This document shows, piece by piece, positions 35,177-44,288 of a stretch of DNA of 47,781 bases. The notes beneath the pieces are model-generated. The model did not search any database. It had not been told where the DNA came from and saw only the letters and a list, made by a program, of their open reading frames with translations. Position numbers and translations under genes: made by a program. Where the stretch lies: NCBI GenBank assembly GCA_016283755.1, contig JAEENO010000008.1:1-47781 (forward strand), written 5' to 3'. This stretch comes from Lachnospiraceae bacterium (GTDB taxonomy: Bacteria; Bacillota; Clostridia; Lachnospirales; Lachnospiraceae). Each line of letters begins with the position of its first letter. Positions within the stretch are counted from its first letter, which is position 1.

Positions 35177-36427
35177 ATGTCAGAGAAGAACAATGATAAG
35201 ATAAGATGCTCGTTCTGCGGCAAGACGCAGGACCAGACAAGAAAGCTTATTGCAGGTCCGAAGGGAGCATACATCTGTGACGACTGTATTTCCATATGTG
35301 TGGAGATCATGGATGAAGAGCTTTACGGTAAGGATTTTGAGAGCGATTCAGAAGAAGTAATCGACCTTAAGAAGCCTGAGGAGTTAAAAGCTCTGCTTGA
35401 TGAGTATGTTGTCGGACAGGAAGAAGCTAAGAAAGTATTGTCGGTAGGTATCTACAATCATTATAAGAGAGTATTAAGCGATGATACGGATGACGATGTG
35501 GTTATCCAGAAGAGTAATATCCTTCTTTTGGGACCTACGGGTTCAGGTAAGACGTATCTTGCACAGACCATGGCTAAGCTTCTTAATGTGCCATTTGCGA
35601 TAGCAGATGCCACATCACTTACAGAAGCAGGTTATGTCGGTGAAGACGTTGAGAATATTCTTCTTAAACTTATTCAGGCAGCGGATTATGATGTTGAGCG
35701 TGCGCAGCACGGAATCGTATATATTGATGAGATTGACAAGATAACCAAGAAGAGTGAGAATGTATCGATTACCCGTGATGTATCGGGTGAAGGTGTACAG
35801 CAGGCACTTCTTAAGATTTTAGAGGGTACCGTTGCATCGGTCCCGCCTCAGGGCGGACGTAAGCATCCTCAGCAGGAGATGATAAGAATTGATACAACCA
35901 ATATTCTCTTCATCTGCGGAGGAGCTTTTGACGGACTCGAGAAGATTATCGAGACAAGACTCGATGAGCATTCGATGGGATTTAATGCGAAGGTTTTATC
36001 CAAGAAGGAGAGAGACGCAATGGATATTTTTGCGGATCTTCAGCCGCAGGACCTTATTAAGTACGGTCTTATCCCTGAATTTGTAGGTCGTCTTCCTTTG
36101 ACAGTTTCATTGCAGGGACTTGACGAAGAAGCTTTGGTAAGAATTCTTACAGAGCCTAAGAATGCATTAACACGTCAGTATCAGAAGTTATTCGCAATGG
36201 ACGGCGTTAAGCTTGAGTTTGAGCATGATGCTCTGATCGAAGTTGCGAAGAGAACCATGGAGCGTAAGACAGGCGCGCGAGGACTTCGTGCAATCTTAGA
36301 GAAGGCAATGCTTGACGTTATGTATACATTACCATCTGAGAGTAATGTTAAGAAATGCACTATTACACGTGATACCATAGATACGGGTGTCGCCAAGATA
36401 GAACATAAGACGAAGAAAAGCGCATAA
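35177..36427 (+). CDS. clpX: ClpX unfoldase
   Basis: 416 residues. The N-terminal C4 zinc finger reads [10 protein letters not shown]...CDDCISIC (residues about 11-42). The AAA+ domain has Walker A GPTGSGKT, Walker [11 protein letters not shown] and the sensor arginine region in [10 protein letters not shown]. It selects and unfolds substrates for ClpP. Cotranscribed with clpP; lon follows 22 nt later. Confidence 0.97.
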   Translation: MSEKNNDKIRCSFCGKTQDQTRKLIAGPKGAYICDDCISICVEIMDEELYGKDFESDSEEVIDLKKPEELKALLDEYVVGQEEAKKVLSVGIYNHYKRVLSDDTDDDVVIQKSNILLLGPTGSGKTYLAQTMAKLLNVPFAIADATSLTEAGYVGEDVENILLKLIQAADYDVERAQHGIVYIDEIDKITKKSENVSITRDVSGEGVQQALLKILEGTVASVPPQGGRKHPQQEMIRIDTTNILFICGGAFDGLEKIIETRLDEHSMGFNAKVLSKKERDAMDIFADLQPQDLIKYGLIPEFVGRLPLTVSLQGLDEEALVRILTEPKNALTRQYQKLFAMDGVKLEFEHDALIEVAKRTMERKTGARGLRAILEKAMLDVMYTLPSESNVKKCTITRDTIDTGVAKIEHKTKKSA

Positions 36428-36449
36428 AGCACTATAAGGAGCAGCAGCT

Positions 36450-38771
36450 TTGAGTGATAATAAAATTCTATTCCCCACAGTCATACTGCGGGGAATAACA
36501 ATATTACCCGGTGTGACGGCACACTTTGATGTAGTTAACGATGAAGGAATCAATGCAGTGAATATTGCAATGATGGGCAACCAGCAGATATTTCTTGTAA
36601 CGAAGAGAGACTTCTTTGCGGAGAATACTTCTTTACAGGATTTATTTGACGTGGGCGTAATTGCGGTTATTAAGCAGCTTGTTAAATTGCAGAACGGGTC
36701 AATCAGAGTTTTGGTTGAAGGTAAGGATAGAGCCAAGATTCTTGATCTTAAATCAATTAAGAATTACATGGCGTCTGATGTTGAGCTTTTACCGCAGTTT
36801 ACTACGGAAGGCATTGATAATGAGAAGGTAGACGGACTGGTTCGTACCATACGTGAGTCATTTACGAATTACGCCGGCGTTAACAGAAAAATCGGCAAGG
36901 ATGCTGTATTTAAAGTGTTATTCGAGCCGGATCCTTTGAAATTACCCGGAATAGTAACATCAATTATTCCGATGAAGTATGAAGACAAGCAGAAGATTCT
37001 TGAAGCAGAGAACTTTGAAGATGAGATGAGTCTTCTTGCTGATGCTATAATTCACGAAATCAATGTCGTTAAGGTTCAGGAAGAACTCTCCATGAAGATC
37101 AAGGAGAAGATTGATGAGAATCAGAAGGACTACATCTTGCGTGAGCAGATGAGAGCAATAAGAACAGAGCTTGGTGATGATGTTGACGGAAGTGAAGCCG
37201 ATGATTTCAAGGCTGAGATAGAGAAGCTTGATGCAGATGATTCTGTTAAGGCTAAGCTTAAAAAAGAGCTTTCAAGATATGAGCATGTAAGCTCAAGTTC
37301 TTCGGAAAGTGCGGTTCTTCGCGCTTATCTTGAAACTGCACTTGAGCTACCGTGGAATCATATGTCGCCTGATGTAATAGATCTTAAGCGTGCTGAAAAA
37401 GTTCTTAACGAAGACCATTACGGCATGGAGAAGGTTAAAGAGCGTATTATTGAATTTTTAGCGGTCCGCGCACTCGCTAAGTCTCAGGACAGTCAGATAA
37501 TCTGCCTTGTAGGCCCTCCGGGAACCGGTAAGACTTCAATTGCAAGGTCTATCGCAAGAGCTTTGCAGAAAGAATATGTAAGAATCAGTCTCGGTGGTGT
37601 AAGAGACGAGGCCGAGATAAGAGGACACAGAAAGACATACGTAGGTGCTATGCCGGGACGTATTATCGAGGGCTTAAGGGATGCTCACGTGGCTAATCCT
37701 TTAATGCTTCTTGATGAGATAGATAAGGTAGGCTCCGATGCAAGAGGAGATACTTCATCTGCTTTGCTCGAAGTACTTGACCCCGATCAGAACAGCAAGT
37801 TTAGAGATCATTACCTTGAGATTCCGGTTGATTTAAGCAAGGTATTCTTCCTTGCAACCGCTAACTCCTTATCGGAGATCAAGAAGCCTCTTCTTGACCG
37901 TATGGAGATAATTGAAGTAAGCGGTTATACGGAGAACGAGAAGTTTCATATAGCCAAAGAATACTTGATTAAGCGTCAGTCAGAGAAGAACGGATTAAAT
38001 AAGCGTCAGTGCGATATTACGGATGGTGCGATAAGAGATATAATCGCATATTATACGAAGGAAGCGGGAGTCCGTACCTTAGAGCGTAAGATAGGCGAGG
38101 TATATAGAAAAGCAGCGAAAGAAATCCTTCTTAATGATGTTAAGGGAATTAAGGTTACCAAGACCAATCTTAAGGATTACTTAGGAAAGAGAATATATCG
38201 TCCCGACAGACAGTCTACCAAGGAAGAAGTGGGTATTGCTCACGGTCTTGCATGGACTGAAGTCGGTGGAGATACGTTATCCGTTGAAGTTAATGTATTA
38301 CCGGGTTCGGGTGAGCTCGCATTAACGGGTAACTTGGGTGACGTAATGAAGGAATCTGCAATGGCGGGACTTTCATTCATTCGTTCGATTGCGCTTAAGT
38401 ACAGAGTACCTAAGGAATTCTTTAAAGAGAATGATATTCATATCCATATCCCTGAAGGAGCCGTACCAAAGGACGGTCCTTCGGCGGGTATTACAATGGC
38501 ATGTGCGATGTTATCTGCAATTACGGGACAGCGCTTAAGAAGTGATGTTGCAATGACAGGTGAGATTACACTTCGCGGTCGTGTACTTCCTGTAGGAGGC
38601 CTTAAGGAAAAGACACTTGCTGCCAAGATGAACGGCTTTAAGACGGTTTTGATTCCTGCAGAGAACAGGCCTGACATTGAGGATTTATCGCAGGAGATAA
38701 CAAAGGGACTTAATATTATATACATCTCGTCCTTCCAGGATGCAGCAAAGTATGCTTTTGTTAAAGAATAG
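36450..38771 (+). CDS. lon: ATP-dependent protease La (Lon)
   Basis: 773 residues, starting at TTG 36450 with AAGGAG 8 nt upstream; this start gives the family N-terminus (SDNKILFPTVILRGITILPG). An N-terminal substrate domain (1-200) and a coiled-coil region precede the AAA+ domain (Walker A GPPGTGKTS, Walker B LMLLDEIDKV). The protease domain has catalytic Ser in KDGPSAGITMA and Lys in GGLKEKTLAAK. Degrades misfolded and regulatory proteins. Confidence 0.97.
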   Translation: MSDNKILFPTVILRGITILPGVTAHFDVVNDEGINAVNIAMMGNQQIFLVTKRDFFAENTSLQDLFDVGVIAVIKQLVKLQNGSIRVLVEGKDRAKILDLKSIKNYMASDVELLPQFTTEGIDNEKVDGLVRTIRESFTNYAGVNRKIGKDAVFKVLFEPDPLKLPGIVTSIIPMKYEDKQKILEAENFEDEMSLLADAIIHEINVVKVQEELSMKIKEKIDENQKDYILREQMRAIRTELGDDVDGSEADDFKAEIEKLDADDSVKAKLKKELSRYEHVSSSSSESAVLRAYLETALELPWNHMSPDVIDLKRAEKVLNEDHYGMEKVKERIIEFLAVRALAKSQDSQIICLVGPPGTGKTSIARSIARALQKEYVRISLGGVRDEAEIRGHRKTYVGAMPGRIIEGLRDAHVANPLMLLDEIDKVGSDARGDTSSALLEVLDPDQNSKFRDHYLEIPVDLSKVFFLATANSLSEIKKPLLDRMEIIEVSGYTENEKFHIAKEYLIKRQSEKNGLNKRQCDITDGAIRDIIAYYTKEAGVRTLERKIGEVYRKAAKEILLNDVKGIKVTKTNLKDYLGKRIYRPDRQSTKEEVGIAHGLAWTEVGGDTLSVEVNVLPGSGELALTGNLGDVMKESAMAGLSFIRSIALKYRVPKEFFKENDIHIHIPEGAVPKDGPSAGITMACAMLSAITGQRLRSDVAMTGEITLRGRVLPVGGLKEKTLAAKMNGFKTVLIPAENRPDIEDLSQEITKGLNIIYISSFQDAAKYAFVKE

Positions 38772-38779
38772 AGGTTTTT

Positions 38780-39403
38780 ATGAAGATTAAGAATGTTGCA
38801 CTTGAAACCGTGTGCGGAGTAACGTCGGTTCTTCCGGAGAATATTCATCCGGAGGTAGCTTTTGCAGGTAAGAGTAATGTCGGTAAGTCGTCTCTTATCA
38901 ATGCGCTTATGCAGAGAAAAGCTCTTGCAAGAACTTCTGCACAGCCGGGCAAGACGCAGACAATCAATTTCTACAATGTTAATGATGAGATCTATTTTGT
39001 TGATCTTCCGGGATACGGTTATGCAAAGGTAAGTCAGACCGAAAAGGAAAAATGGGGCAAGATGATCGAGAAGTATCTGCATAATTCGAAGCAGCTAAAA
39101 GCGGTATTTTTACTTATCGATATTCGTCATGAGCCTTCGGCTAACGATGTTAATATGTATGAATGGATGAAGTTCCAGGGCTTTGCTCCGATAGTTATCG
39201 CAACCAAGGCAGATAAGATTAACAGATCTCAGCTGCCTAAGCAGCTTAAAATCGTCCGTACAGGGCTTAAGATGGATAAAGACGGCATTCTTATTCCGTT
39301 TTCAGCTGAGACTAAGGCAGGCCGTGACGAGATATATGAGATAATCGATTCGATTATAAGCGAATCGGATAAGATAGGGGGAGGGTTAAAAAATGAAGAA
39401 TAA
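38780..39403 (+). CDS. ysxC: YsxC/EngB ribosome-assembly GTPase
   Basis: 207 residues. Binds GTP and is needed for late 50S ribosome assembly. The G1 motif is GKSNVGKSS (about 31-39), G3 DLPGYGYAKV, G4 ATKADK. It sits after lon, the usual Firmicute position. It overlaps the start of the following gene by 11 nt, so the metal transporter genes are translated from the same message. Confidence 0.96.
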   Translation: MKIKNVALETVCGVTSVLPENIHPEVAFAGKSNVGKSSLINALMQRKALARTSAQPGKTQTINFYNVNDEIYFVDLPGYGYAKVSQTEKEKWGKMIEKYLHNSKQLKAVFLLIDIRHEPSANDVNMYEWMKFQGFAPIVIATKADKINRSQLPKQLKIVRTGLKMDKDGILIPFSAETKAGRDEIYEIIDSIISESDKIGGGLKNEE

Positions 39404-40280
39404 ATATGTGTTCACAGGTGCGTTTCTTGTATTTATTATAATAATTACAGTAGTTATAGGCGTTGTGAGCAATAAAAAAGATAAACCCGAGAATGAATCC
39501 ACTGAAGTTGTAGCATCTTTTTATCCGGTTTATGTAATTGCCAATAACTTACTTGACGGTATCGATGATGTTAATCTACAATCGCTGAGTGAACCGAAGA
39601 CAGGATGCCTTCACGATTTTCAGTTAACACCTGAAGATATGAAGCTTCTTGAAAAGGCTGATATTTTTATTATTAACGGTTCCGGAGCAGAGTCCTTTAT
39701 GGATAAAATAATATCTGATTGTGAGGGTATTACGATAATTAATGGAACAGAAGGTATAGAAGGTGAAGAAGAGCTTCTTATGCATGCATGGATGAATCCA
39801 ATCAAATACCTTATGGAAACAGAGAATATTTCGCATGGACTTATTGATGCGCTTCCGCAGTATACTGATGAGATAGAAAGAAACTATAAGTCTTATATTA
39901 AGAAGGTAATGGGAATAAGCGTTTCTAAGTCAAAGTTTCCGATATTTGCATGTAATGACGTTATACTTTTCTCGGAAGCTTTTGAACCGTTCGCTGAGTA
40001 TCTTGGATTAAATGTACTTCTTACAGTTGATCTTGATGAGGAACGAGAGGTTAGTTCTGCAGAAGTAAAAGAGGTAATTGATGCGATTAATGCGAATCCG
40101 GGTATCTTTATTATGGTTGATGAGGTCTATGGCAAAAAGCTGGCCGAAACCGTTAAGAACGAAGTGGAAGTTAAAGTCTATTATATAGATCCGCTTACAC
40201 GCGGTGAGCTTACGGACAAGAATTATTACATCGACAAGATGAATGAGAATATAGAAATCTTATACACAGAAGGACAGTAA
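39393..40280 (+). CDS. ZnuA/AdcA-like metal-binding protein, membrane-anchored
   Basis: 295 residues of the cluster 9 (Zn/Mn) solute-binding family. It has one N-terminal hydrophobic anchor (about 6-27) and no lipobox cysteine, unusual for a Gram-positive binding protein. Of the usual metal histidines, those in GCLHDFQLTP and HAWMNP are present. The place of the third His holds ACNDVILFSEAF, so metal specificity may differ from classical ZnuA. Overlaps ysxC by 11 nt; ATPase and permease genes follow directly. Confidence 0.85.
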   Translation: MKNKYVFTGAFLVFIIIITVVIGVVSNKKDKPENESTEVVASFYPVYVIANNLLDGIDDVNLQSLSEPKTGCLHDFQLTPEDMKLLEKADIFIINGSGAESFMDKIISDCEGITIINGTEGIEGEEELLMHAWMNPIKYLMETENISHGLIDALPQYTDEIERNYKSYIKKVMGISVSKSKFPIFACNDVILFSEAFEPFAEYLGLNVLLTVDLDEEREVSSAEVKEVIDAINANPGIFIMVDEVYGKKLAETVKNEVEVKVYYIDPLTRGELTDKNYYIDKMNENIEILYTEGQ

Positions 40281-40282
40281 CA

Positions 40283-41047
40283 GTGAAACTTATTAAAGCG
40301 CCGTGCGGATTGCACTGCATTAAGGTTAATGATTTAAAAGTGCATTTCGGCGAAGAAGAAGTCTTAAATGACATCAATATGCATATTCATTGCGGAACAC
40401 TTACCGTGCTTATTGGCAAAAACGGAGCGGGTAAGTCTACTTTAATGCGCGCGCTTTTAAATGATGTACCTCATTCCGGTACGATAGAATTTAAGGACAG
40501 AGAAAACGGAAATATCCGTAAGATGACTATAGGGTATGTGCCGCAGAAGATGAATATAGAGAAGAATACACCGGTATCCGTATATGATATGATGGCAAGT
40601 TACGAGTCGAACGTGCCGGTATTCTTCAGAAAATCAGCCAAGCTTAAGGCAAGAATAGAAGAAGCGTTAGAGGTATTTAACGCAAAAGAACTTATAGATA
40701 AGAAGATGTGTAACTTATCAGGCGGTGAGATGCAGCGTGTGCTTTTGTCACTTGCGATTATGAACCGTCCGAATCTTCTCTTACTTGATGAGCCTGTATC
40801 GGGCGTCGATGCACAGGGCGAGAAGAACTTTTACAGAATAATAGATGAGTTGAAGCGTAACTACGACATGGCGATTATACTGATATCGCATGACCTTGAC
40901 CTTGTTATGAAGTATGCCGACAATGTCGTATTGCTTGACCATACAATATTAAAGCAGGGTAGCCCGTATGCGGTATTTACAAGCGATGAGTTTAAAAGCG
41001 CTTTTCCGGGTTATGAGCTTATGACGGGAGGAAATAAAGATGAGTAG
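40283..41047 (+). CDS. Zn/Mn-type ABC transporter ATPase (ZnuC-like)
   Basis: 254 residues from GTG 40283. Walker A GKNGAGKST, signature LSGGEMQR, Walker B LLLLDEPVSG, switch His in LISHDLD. It powers import of the divalent metal delivered by the binding protein encoded just upstream. It overlaps the permease gene by 8 nt. Confidence 0.92.
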   Translation: MKLIKAPCGLHCIKVNDLKVHFGEEEVLNDINMHIHCGTLTVLIGKNGAGKSTLMRALLNDVPHSGTIEFKDRENGNIRKMTIGYVPQKMNIEKNTPVSVYDMMASYESNVPVFFRKSAKLKARIEEALEVFNAKELIDKKMCNLSGGEMQRVLLSLAIMNRPNLLLLDEPVSGVDAQGEKNFYRIIDELKRNYDMAIILISHDLDLVMKYADNVVLLDHTILKQGSPYAVFTSDEFKSAFPGYELMTGGNKDE

Positions 41048-41858
41048 TATATTTCCTTTTTTAAGATATGATTTTATGGTACTCGCAATCCTTGCGATAC
41101 TTATTATATCACCGCTATTCGGAATGCTCGGTACTATGATTGTTACAAGACGTATGGCATTTTTCTCGGATGCTTTGGGGCACTCCGCATTAACGGGAAT
41201 TGCGGTAGGTGTTGTATTAGGAGTCAATGATACGACGATTTCGATGATTGTATTTGCTGTTATCTTCGCACTTCTATTAAATGAGATAGGTCGAAGAACG
41301 ATGGCGTCGCATGATACGATAATTTCGGTATTCTCCTCCGCGTCACTTGCGTTAGGCCTTGCAATCCTTTCAAGAGGCGGTAATTTCAGTAAGTATTCTT
41401 CACTTCTTGTCGGAGATGTATTGTCGATTACGAGAAGAGAAATAGTCTATCTATTCGTTATATTGATTGTAACAATAGGATTCTTTATTGTATTCGGTAA
41501 TAAGCTTATGGCGATAAGCTTAAACGCACCGCTTGCAAGGAGCAGATCGCTTCCTGTAGGAGTATTCGAAAACATATTCTCGGTGCTTGTAGCACTTGTC
41601 GTAACACTCTCGATCAAGTGGGTAGGAATACTTATAATCAACGCGCTTTTAATATTACCTGCTGCAGCATCAGCCAATATGTCGGACAATGTCCGTGAAT
41701 ACAGTTTTTTCTCGATACTGTTTTCATTGTTTTCAGGGATGACGGGACTTATAATCTCTTATTACATTAATGTGGCAACCGGCCCTATGATAGTTTTGAT
41801 TGCAGCAATTATATATTTTGGAACTTATATATATACAAGAAAGAATCCTAATGCATAG
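41040..41858 (+). CDS. Zn/Mn-type ABC transporter permease (ZnuB-like)
   Basis: 272 residues, about eight membrane helices, of the ABC-3 family. The conserved N-terminal segment ISPLFGMLGTMIVTRRMAFF and the coupling region ALGHSALTGIA are present, and C-terminally LIINALLILPAAAS. Together with the two genes before it this completes a metal uptake system. Confidence 0.93.
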   Translation: MSSIFPFLRYDFMVLAILAILIISPLFGMLGTMIVTRRMAFFSDALGHSALTGIAVGVVLGVNDTTISMIVFAVIFALLLNEIGRRTMASHDTIISVFSSASLALGLAILSRGGNFSKYSSLLVGDVLSITRREIVYLFVILIVTIGFFIVFGNKLMAISLNAPLARSRSLPVGVFENIFSVLVALVVTLSIKWVGILIINALLILPAAASANMSDNVREYSFFSILFSLFSGMTGLIISYYINVATGPMIVLIAAIIYFGTYIYTRKNPNA

Positions 41859-41868
41859 GAGAAAAGTT

Positions 41869-42999
41869 ATGGAGAAAAAAAACAGTGTACTCAAATTAAT
41901 TCTTAATGTTGTGCTTCCGATACTCTCGATTGTTTTGCTGATATTGATTGTGCCTAAGTTGTGCAACTTATTCCTGCCGTTTGTTGTGGGATATATTATA
42001 TCTTTAATTGCAAACCCATTGGTAAAATTTCTTGATAAGAAGATCAAGATTAAAAGAAAGATGGGTTCTGTTGTGGTTATCGTACTTGTACTTGCACTTG
42101 TTGTACTAATTATTTACGGTATCTTCCTTGCATGCTCGGTATTCTTTAATAATGTAATGGACAACCTGCCTGCAATATCAACATCCATAAGACTTGAGTA
42201 TGAGAAGCTTACGGCATCCCTTACCAGGATATCATATACGATGCCTCGTGACTTAAGGGAAAGCTTCCAGAACTTCGGCGGTAAGATTCAGGAAGCATTT
42301 ACTTCATGGATATCAAGCCTTGGCACCGGTACGGTTTCTACGCAGGTATCCAAGATGGCAGGTAACATTCCGGGACTTTTAATCGGTATAATCTTCGGAC
42401 TTTTATCGGCTTACTTCTTTATTGCAGATAAGCTTAAGATTGAATCGTGGCTTAAGAAGAATATGTCGGAAGGCTTTAATAATGCAATTAAGGTTATTAA
42501 AGTTGACTGTCTTGACGTTATCGGCGGATACTTTAAGGCTCAGTTTAAGATAATGGCGGTTGTATATGTTGTGCTTGTTATAGGCCTCGGTATCTTCAGA
42601 GCACCTTATTACGGAGCATCTGCTTTTGGAATAGCTTTTGTGGATATGCTTCCTTTCTTCGGAACGGGAACAATCCTCGGACCTTGGGCGATTATAAAAA
42701 TTCTTACCGGCGAATATGCGAAAGCTGTATATCTTATAATCCTTTACCTTGTGACACAGCTTGTGCGTCAGCTTATTCAGCCGAAGCTACTCGGTGATTC
42801 TATAGGAATGAACCCGTTTGCAACGCTTTTCTTTATGTATCTTGGCTACCTTTGGGGAAGCGTACTCGGAATGATCGTCGCTGTACCTGTTGCTATGCTT
42901 TTTATTAATCTTTGCAAGTCGGGTGCTTTTGACAATCTTGTATATTCTGCAAAGACTTTGTTTGATATGCTTAGGAATTATCTTAAGCTTGAGAAATAA
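41869..42999 (+). CDS. AI-2E family (YdiK/PerM-like) membrane protein
   Basis: 376 residues from the ATG at 41869, with TAGGAG overlapping the previous stop; an in-frame extension to 41800 lies within the permease gene. About seven to eight membrane helices with the family's C-terminal signature (AFVDMLPFFGTGTILGPWAI, IQPKLLGDSIGMNPFA). The family includes transporters of autoinducer-2, Na+/H+ antiporters and sporulation protein YtvI; the substrate here is unknown. Confidence 0.85.
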   Translation: MEKKNSVLKLILNVVLPILSIVLLILIVPKLCNLFLPFVVGYIISLIANPLVKFLDKKIKIKRKMGSVVVIVLVLALVVLIIYGIFLACSVFFNNVMDNLPAISTSIRLEYEKLTASLTRISYTMPRDLRESFQNFGGKIQEAFTSWISSLGTGTVSTQVSKMAGNIPGLLIGIIFGLLSAYFFIADKLKIESWLKKNMSEGFNNAIKVIKVDCLDVIGGYFKAQFKIMAVVYVVLVIGLGIFRAPYYGASAFGIAFVDMLPFFGTGTILGPWAIIKILTGEYAKAVYLIILYLVTQLVRQLIQPKLLGDSIGMNPFATLFFMYLGYLWGSVLGMIVAVPVAMLFINLCKSGAFDNLVYSAKTLFDMLRNYLKLEK

Positions 43000-43005
43000 A
43001 AGATT

Positions 43006-43038
43006 TATAGTTTATCTATAGGTGTTTTGTGCTATAAT
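43006..43038 (+). promoter_or_regulatory. Promoter region of the methionine gamma-lyase-like gene
   Basis: TATAAT at 43033-43038 with a weak -35 near 43010-43015. An inverted repeat TATAG-TTTAT-CTATA (43006-43020) covers the -35 position and could bind a regulator. No T-box or SAM riboswitch fits in the 73-bp gap. Confidence 0.5.
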
Positions 43039-43072
43039 GAACGAAGAATAATGAAAGGAAGTGTACTTTAAA

Positions 43073-44266
43073 ATGGCACACAATGGAGGTTTTGCTACGA
43101 CTGCAATTCATGCGGGCGTAACTAAGGAGAAGGGATACCGTTCCCTCGCGATGCCTATTTATCAGACATCGACATTTTATTTTGATAATTGCGAGCAGGG
43201 CGGTAAGTGCTTTGCGGGAGAAGAGGAAGGATTTATCTATACCCGTCTTGGTAACCCGACAACCAATTTATTAGAGGAGAAGGTTGCAGCACTTGAAGGC
43301 GCAGAGGCAGCAGTTGCATGTTCATCAGGTATGGGCGCAGTTTCAGCATGTCTTTGGTCAATCGCTGCAGCAGGCAAGCACATTATTGCCGACAAGACAT
43401 TATACGGATGCACTTTTGCATTCCTTAATCATGGTATGACACGTTACGGAGTAGAAGTTGATTTCGTTGATACTTCAGATCCTGAGAACGTAAGACGCGC
43501 ATTAAAGTCGAATACATGTTGTGTATATCTTGAGACACCGGCTAACCCGACAATTAAGATTGCAGATATCGCAGCAGTAGCTAAGGTTGCACATGATTAT
43601 AATCCTGAGATTATGGTAGTTTGCGACAATACATTTGCAACACCTTATCTTCAGAGACCGTTAGAGCTTGGCGCAGATGTTATTATCCATTCCGCAACAA
43701 AGTATCTTAACGGACACGGCGATGTCATCGCGGGCTTCGTTGTAGGTAGCAAGGAATTCATCACAACAGTTAAGATGTTCGGCCTTAAGGATATGACAGG
43801 TGCCGTTATGGGACCTCAGGAAGCATTCCTTATCTTAAGAGGTCTTAAGACAATGGAGATTCGTATGCAGCGTCACTGCGAGAATGCAGTTAAGCTTGTA
43901 GAGTATTTACAGTCAGAGCCTAAGGTAGCTGAAGTATTCTATCCGGGCCTTAAGAATCATCCGGGTTATGAAATTGCTGCTAAGCAGATGCACAACGGAT
44001 TCGGCGGTATGATTTCTATCAAAGTTAAGGGTGGTAAGGCTACAGGTATGAAGTTTGTTAACTCACTTAAGATGTGCGTTATCGCAGTTTCATTAGGTGA
44101 TGCAGAGACACTTGTCGAGCATCCTGCTTCAATGACACATTCGACATATTCACCTGAAGAATTAAAGGCAGCAGATATCGATGAGGGATTGGTACGTATC
44201 TCTGTAGGTCTTGAGAATATCGAAGATATTATTGCAGACTTTAAGCAGGCATTTGCACAGGTATAA
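43073..44266 (+). CDS. PLP-dependent trans-sulfuration enzyme (methionine gamma-lyase / cystathionine lyase or synthase)
   Basis: 397 residues from the ATG at 43073, with AAAGGAAG at suitable distance; a GTG four codons earlier overlaps that site. Cys/Met metabolism PLP family: PLP lysine in IIHSATKYLNGHGD, tyrosine and arginine in IYTRLGNPTTNLLE, and SSGMGAVSA. Closest in feel to methionine gamma-lyases, which split methionine to methanethiol, ammonia and 2-oxobutyrate, but gamma-synthases share these motifs. The downstream amino acid permease fits a catabolic role. Confidence 0.85.
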   Translation: MAHNGGFATTAIHAGVTKEKGYRSLAMPIYQTSTFYFDNCEQGGKCFAGEEEGFIYTRLGNPTTNLLEEKVAALEGAEAAVACSSGMGAVSACLWSIAAAGKHIIADKTLYGCTFAFLNHGMTRYGVEVDFVDTSDPENVRRALKSNTCCVYLETPANPTIKIADIAAVAKVAHDYNPEIMVVCDNTFATPYLQRPLELGADVIIHSATKYLNGHGDVIAGFVVGSKEFITTVKMFGLKDMTGAVMGPQEAFLILRGLKTMEIRMQRHCENAVKLVEYLQSEPKVAEVFYPGLKNHPGYEIAAKQMHNGFGGMISIKVKGGKATGMKFVNSLKMCVIAVSLGDAETLVEHPASMTHSTYSPEELKAADIDEGLVRISVGLENIEDIIADFKQAFAQV

Positions 44267-44288
44267 TCAGATAGAGGTATATTGAAAA

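Noticed and set aside
43000-43072. T-box or SAM riboswitch before the methionine-linked enzyme gene
   Set aside because: The gap is only 73 bp, with a promoter in it, and lacks any terminator or conserved riboswitch core.
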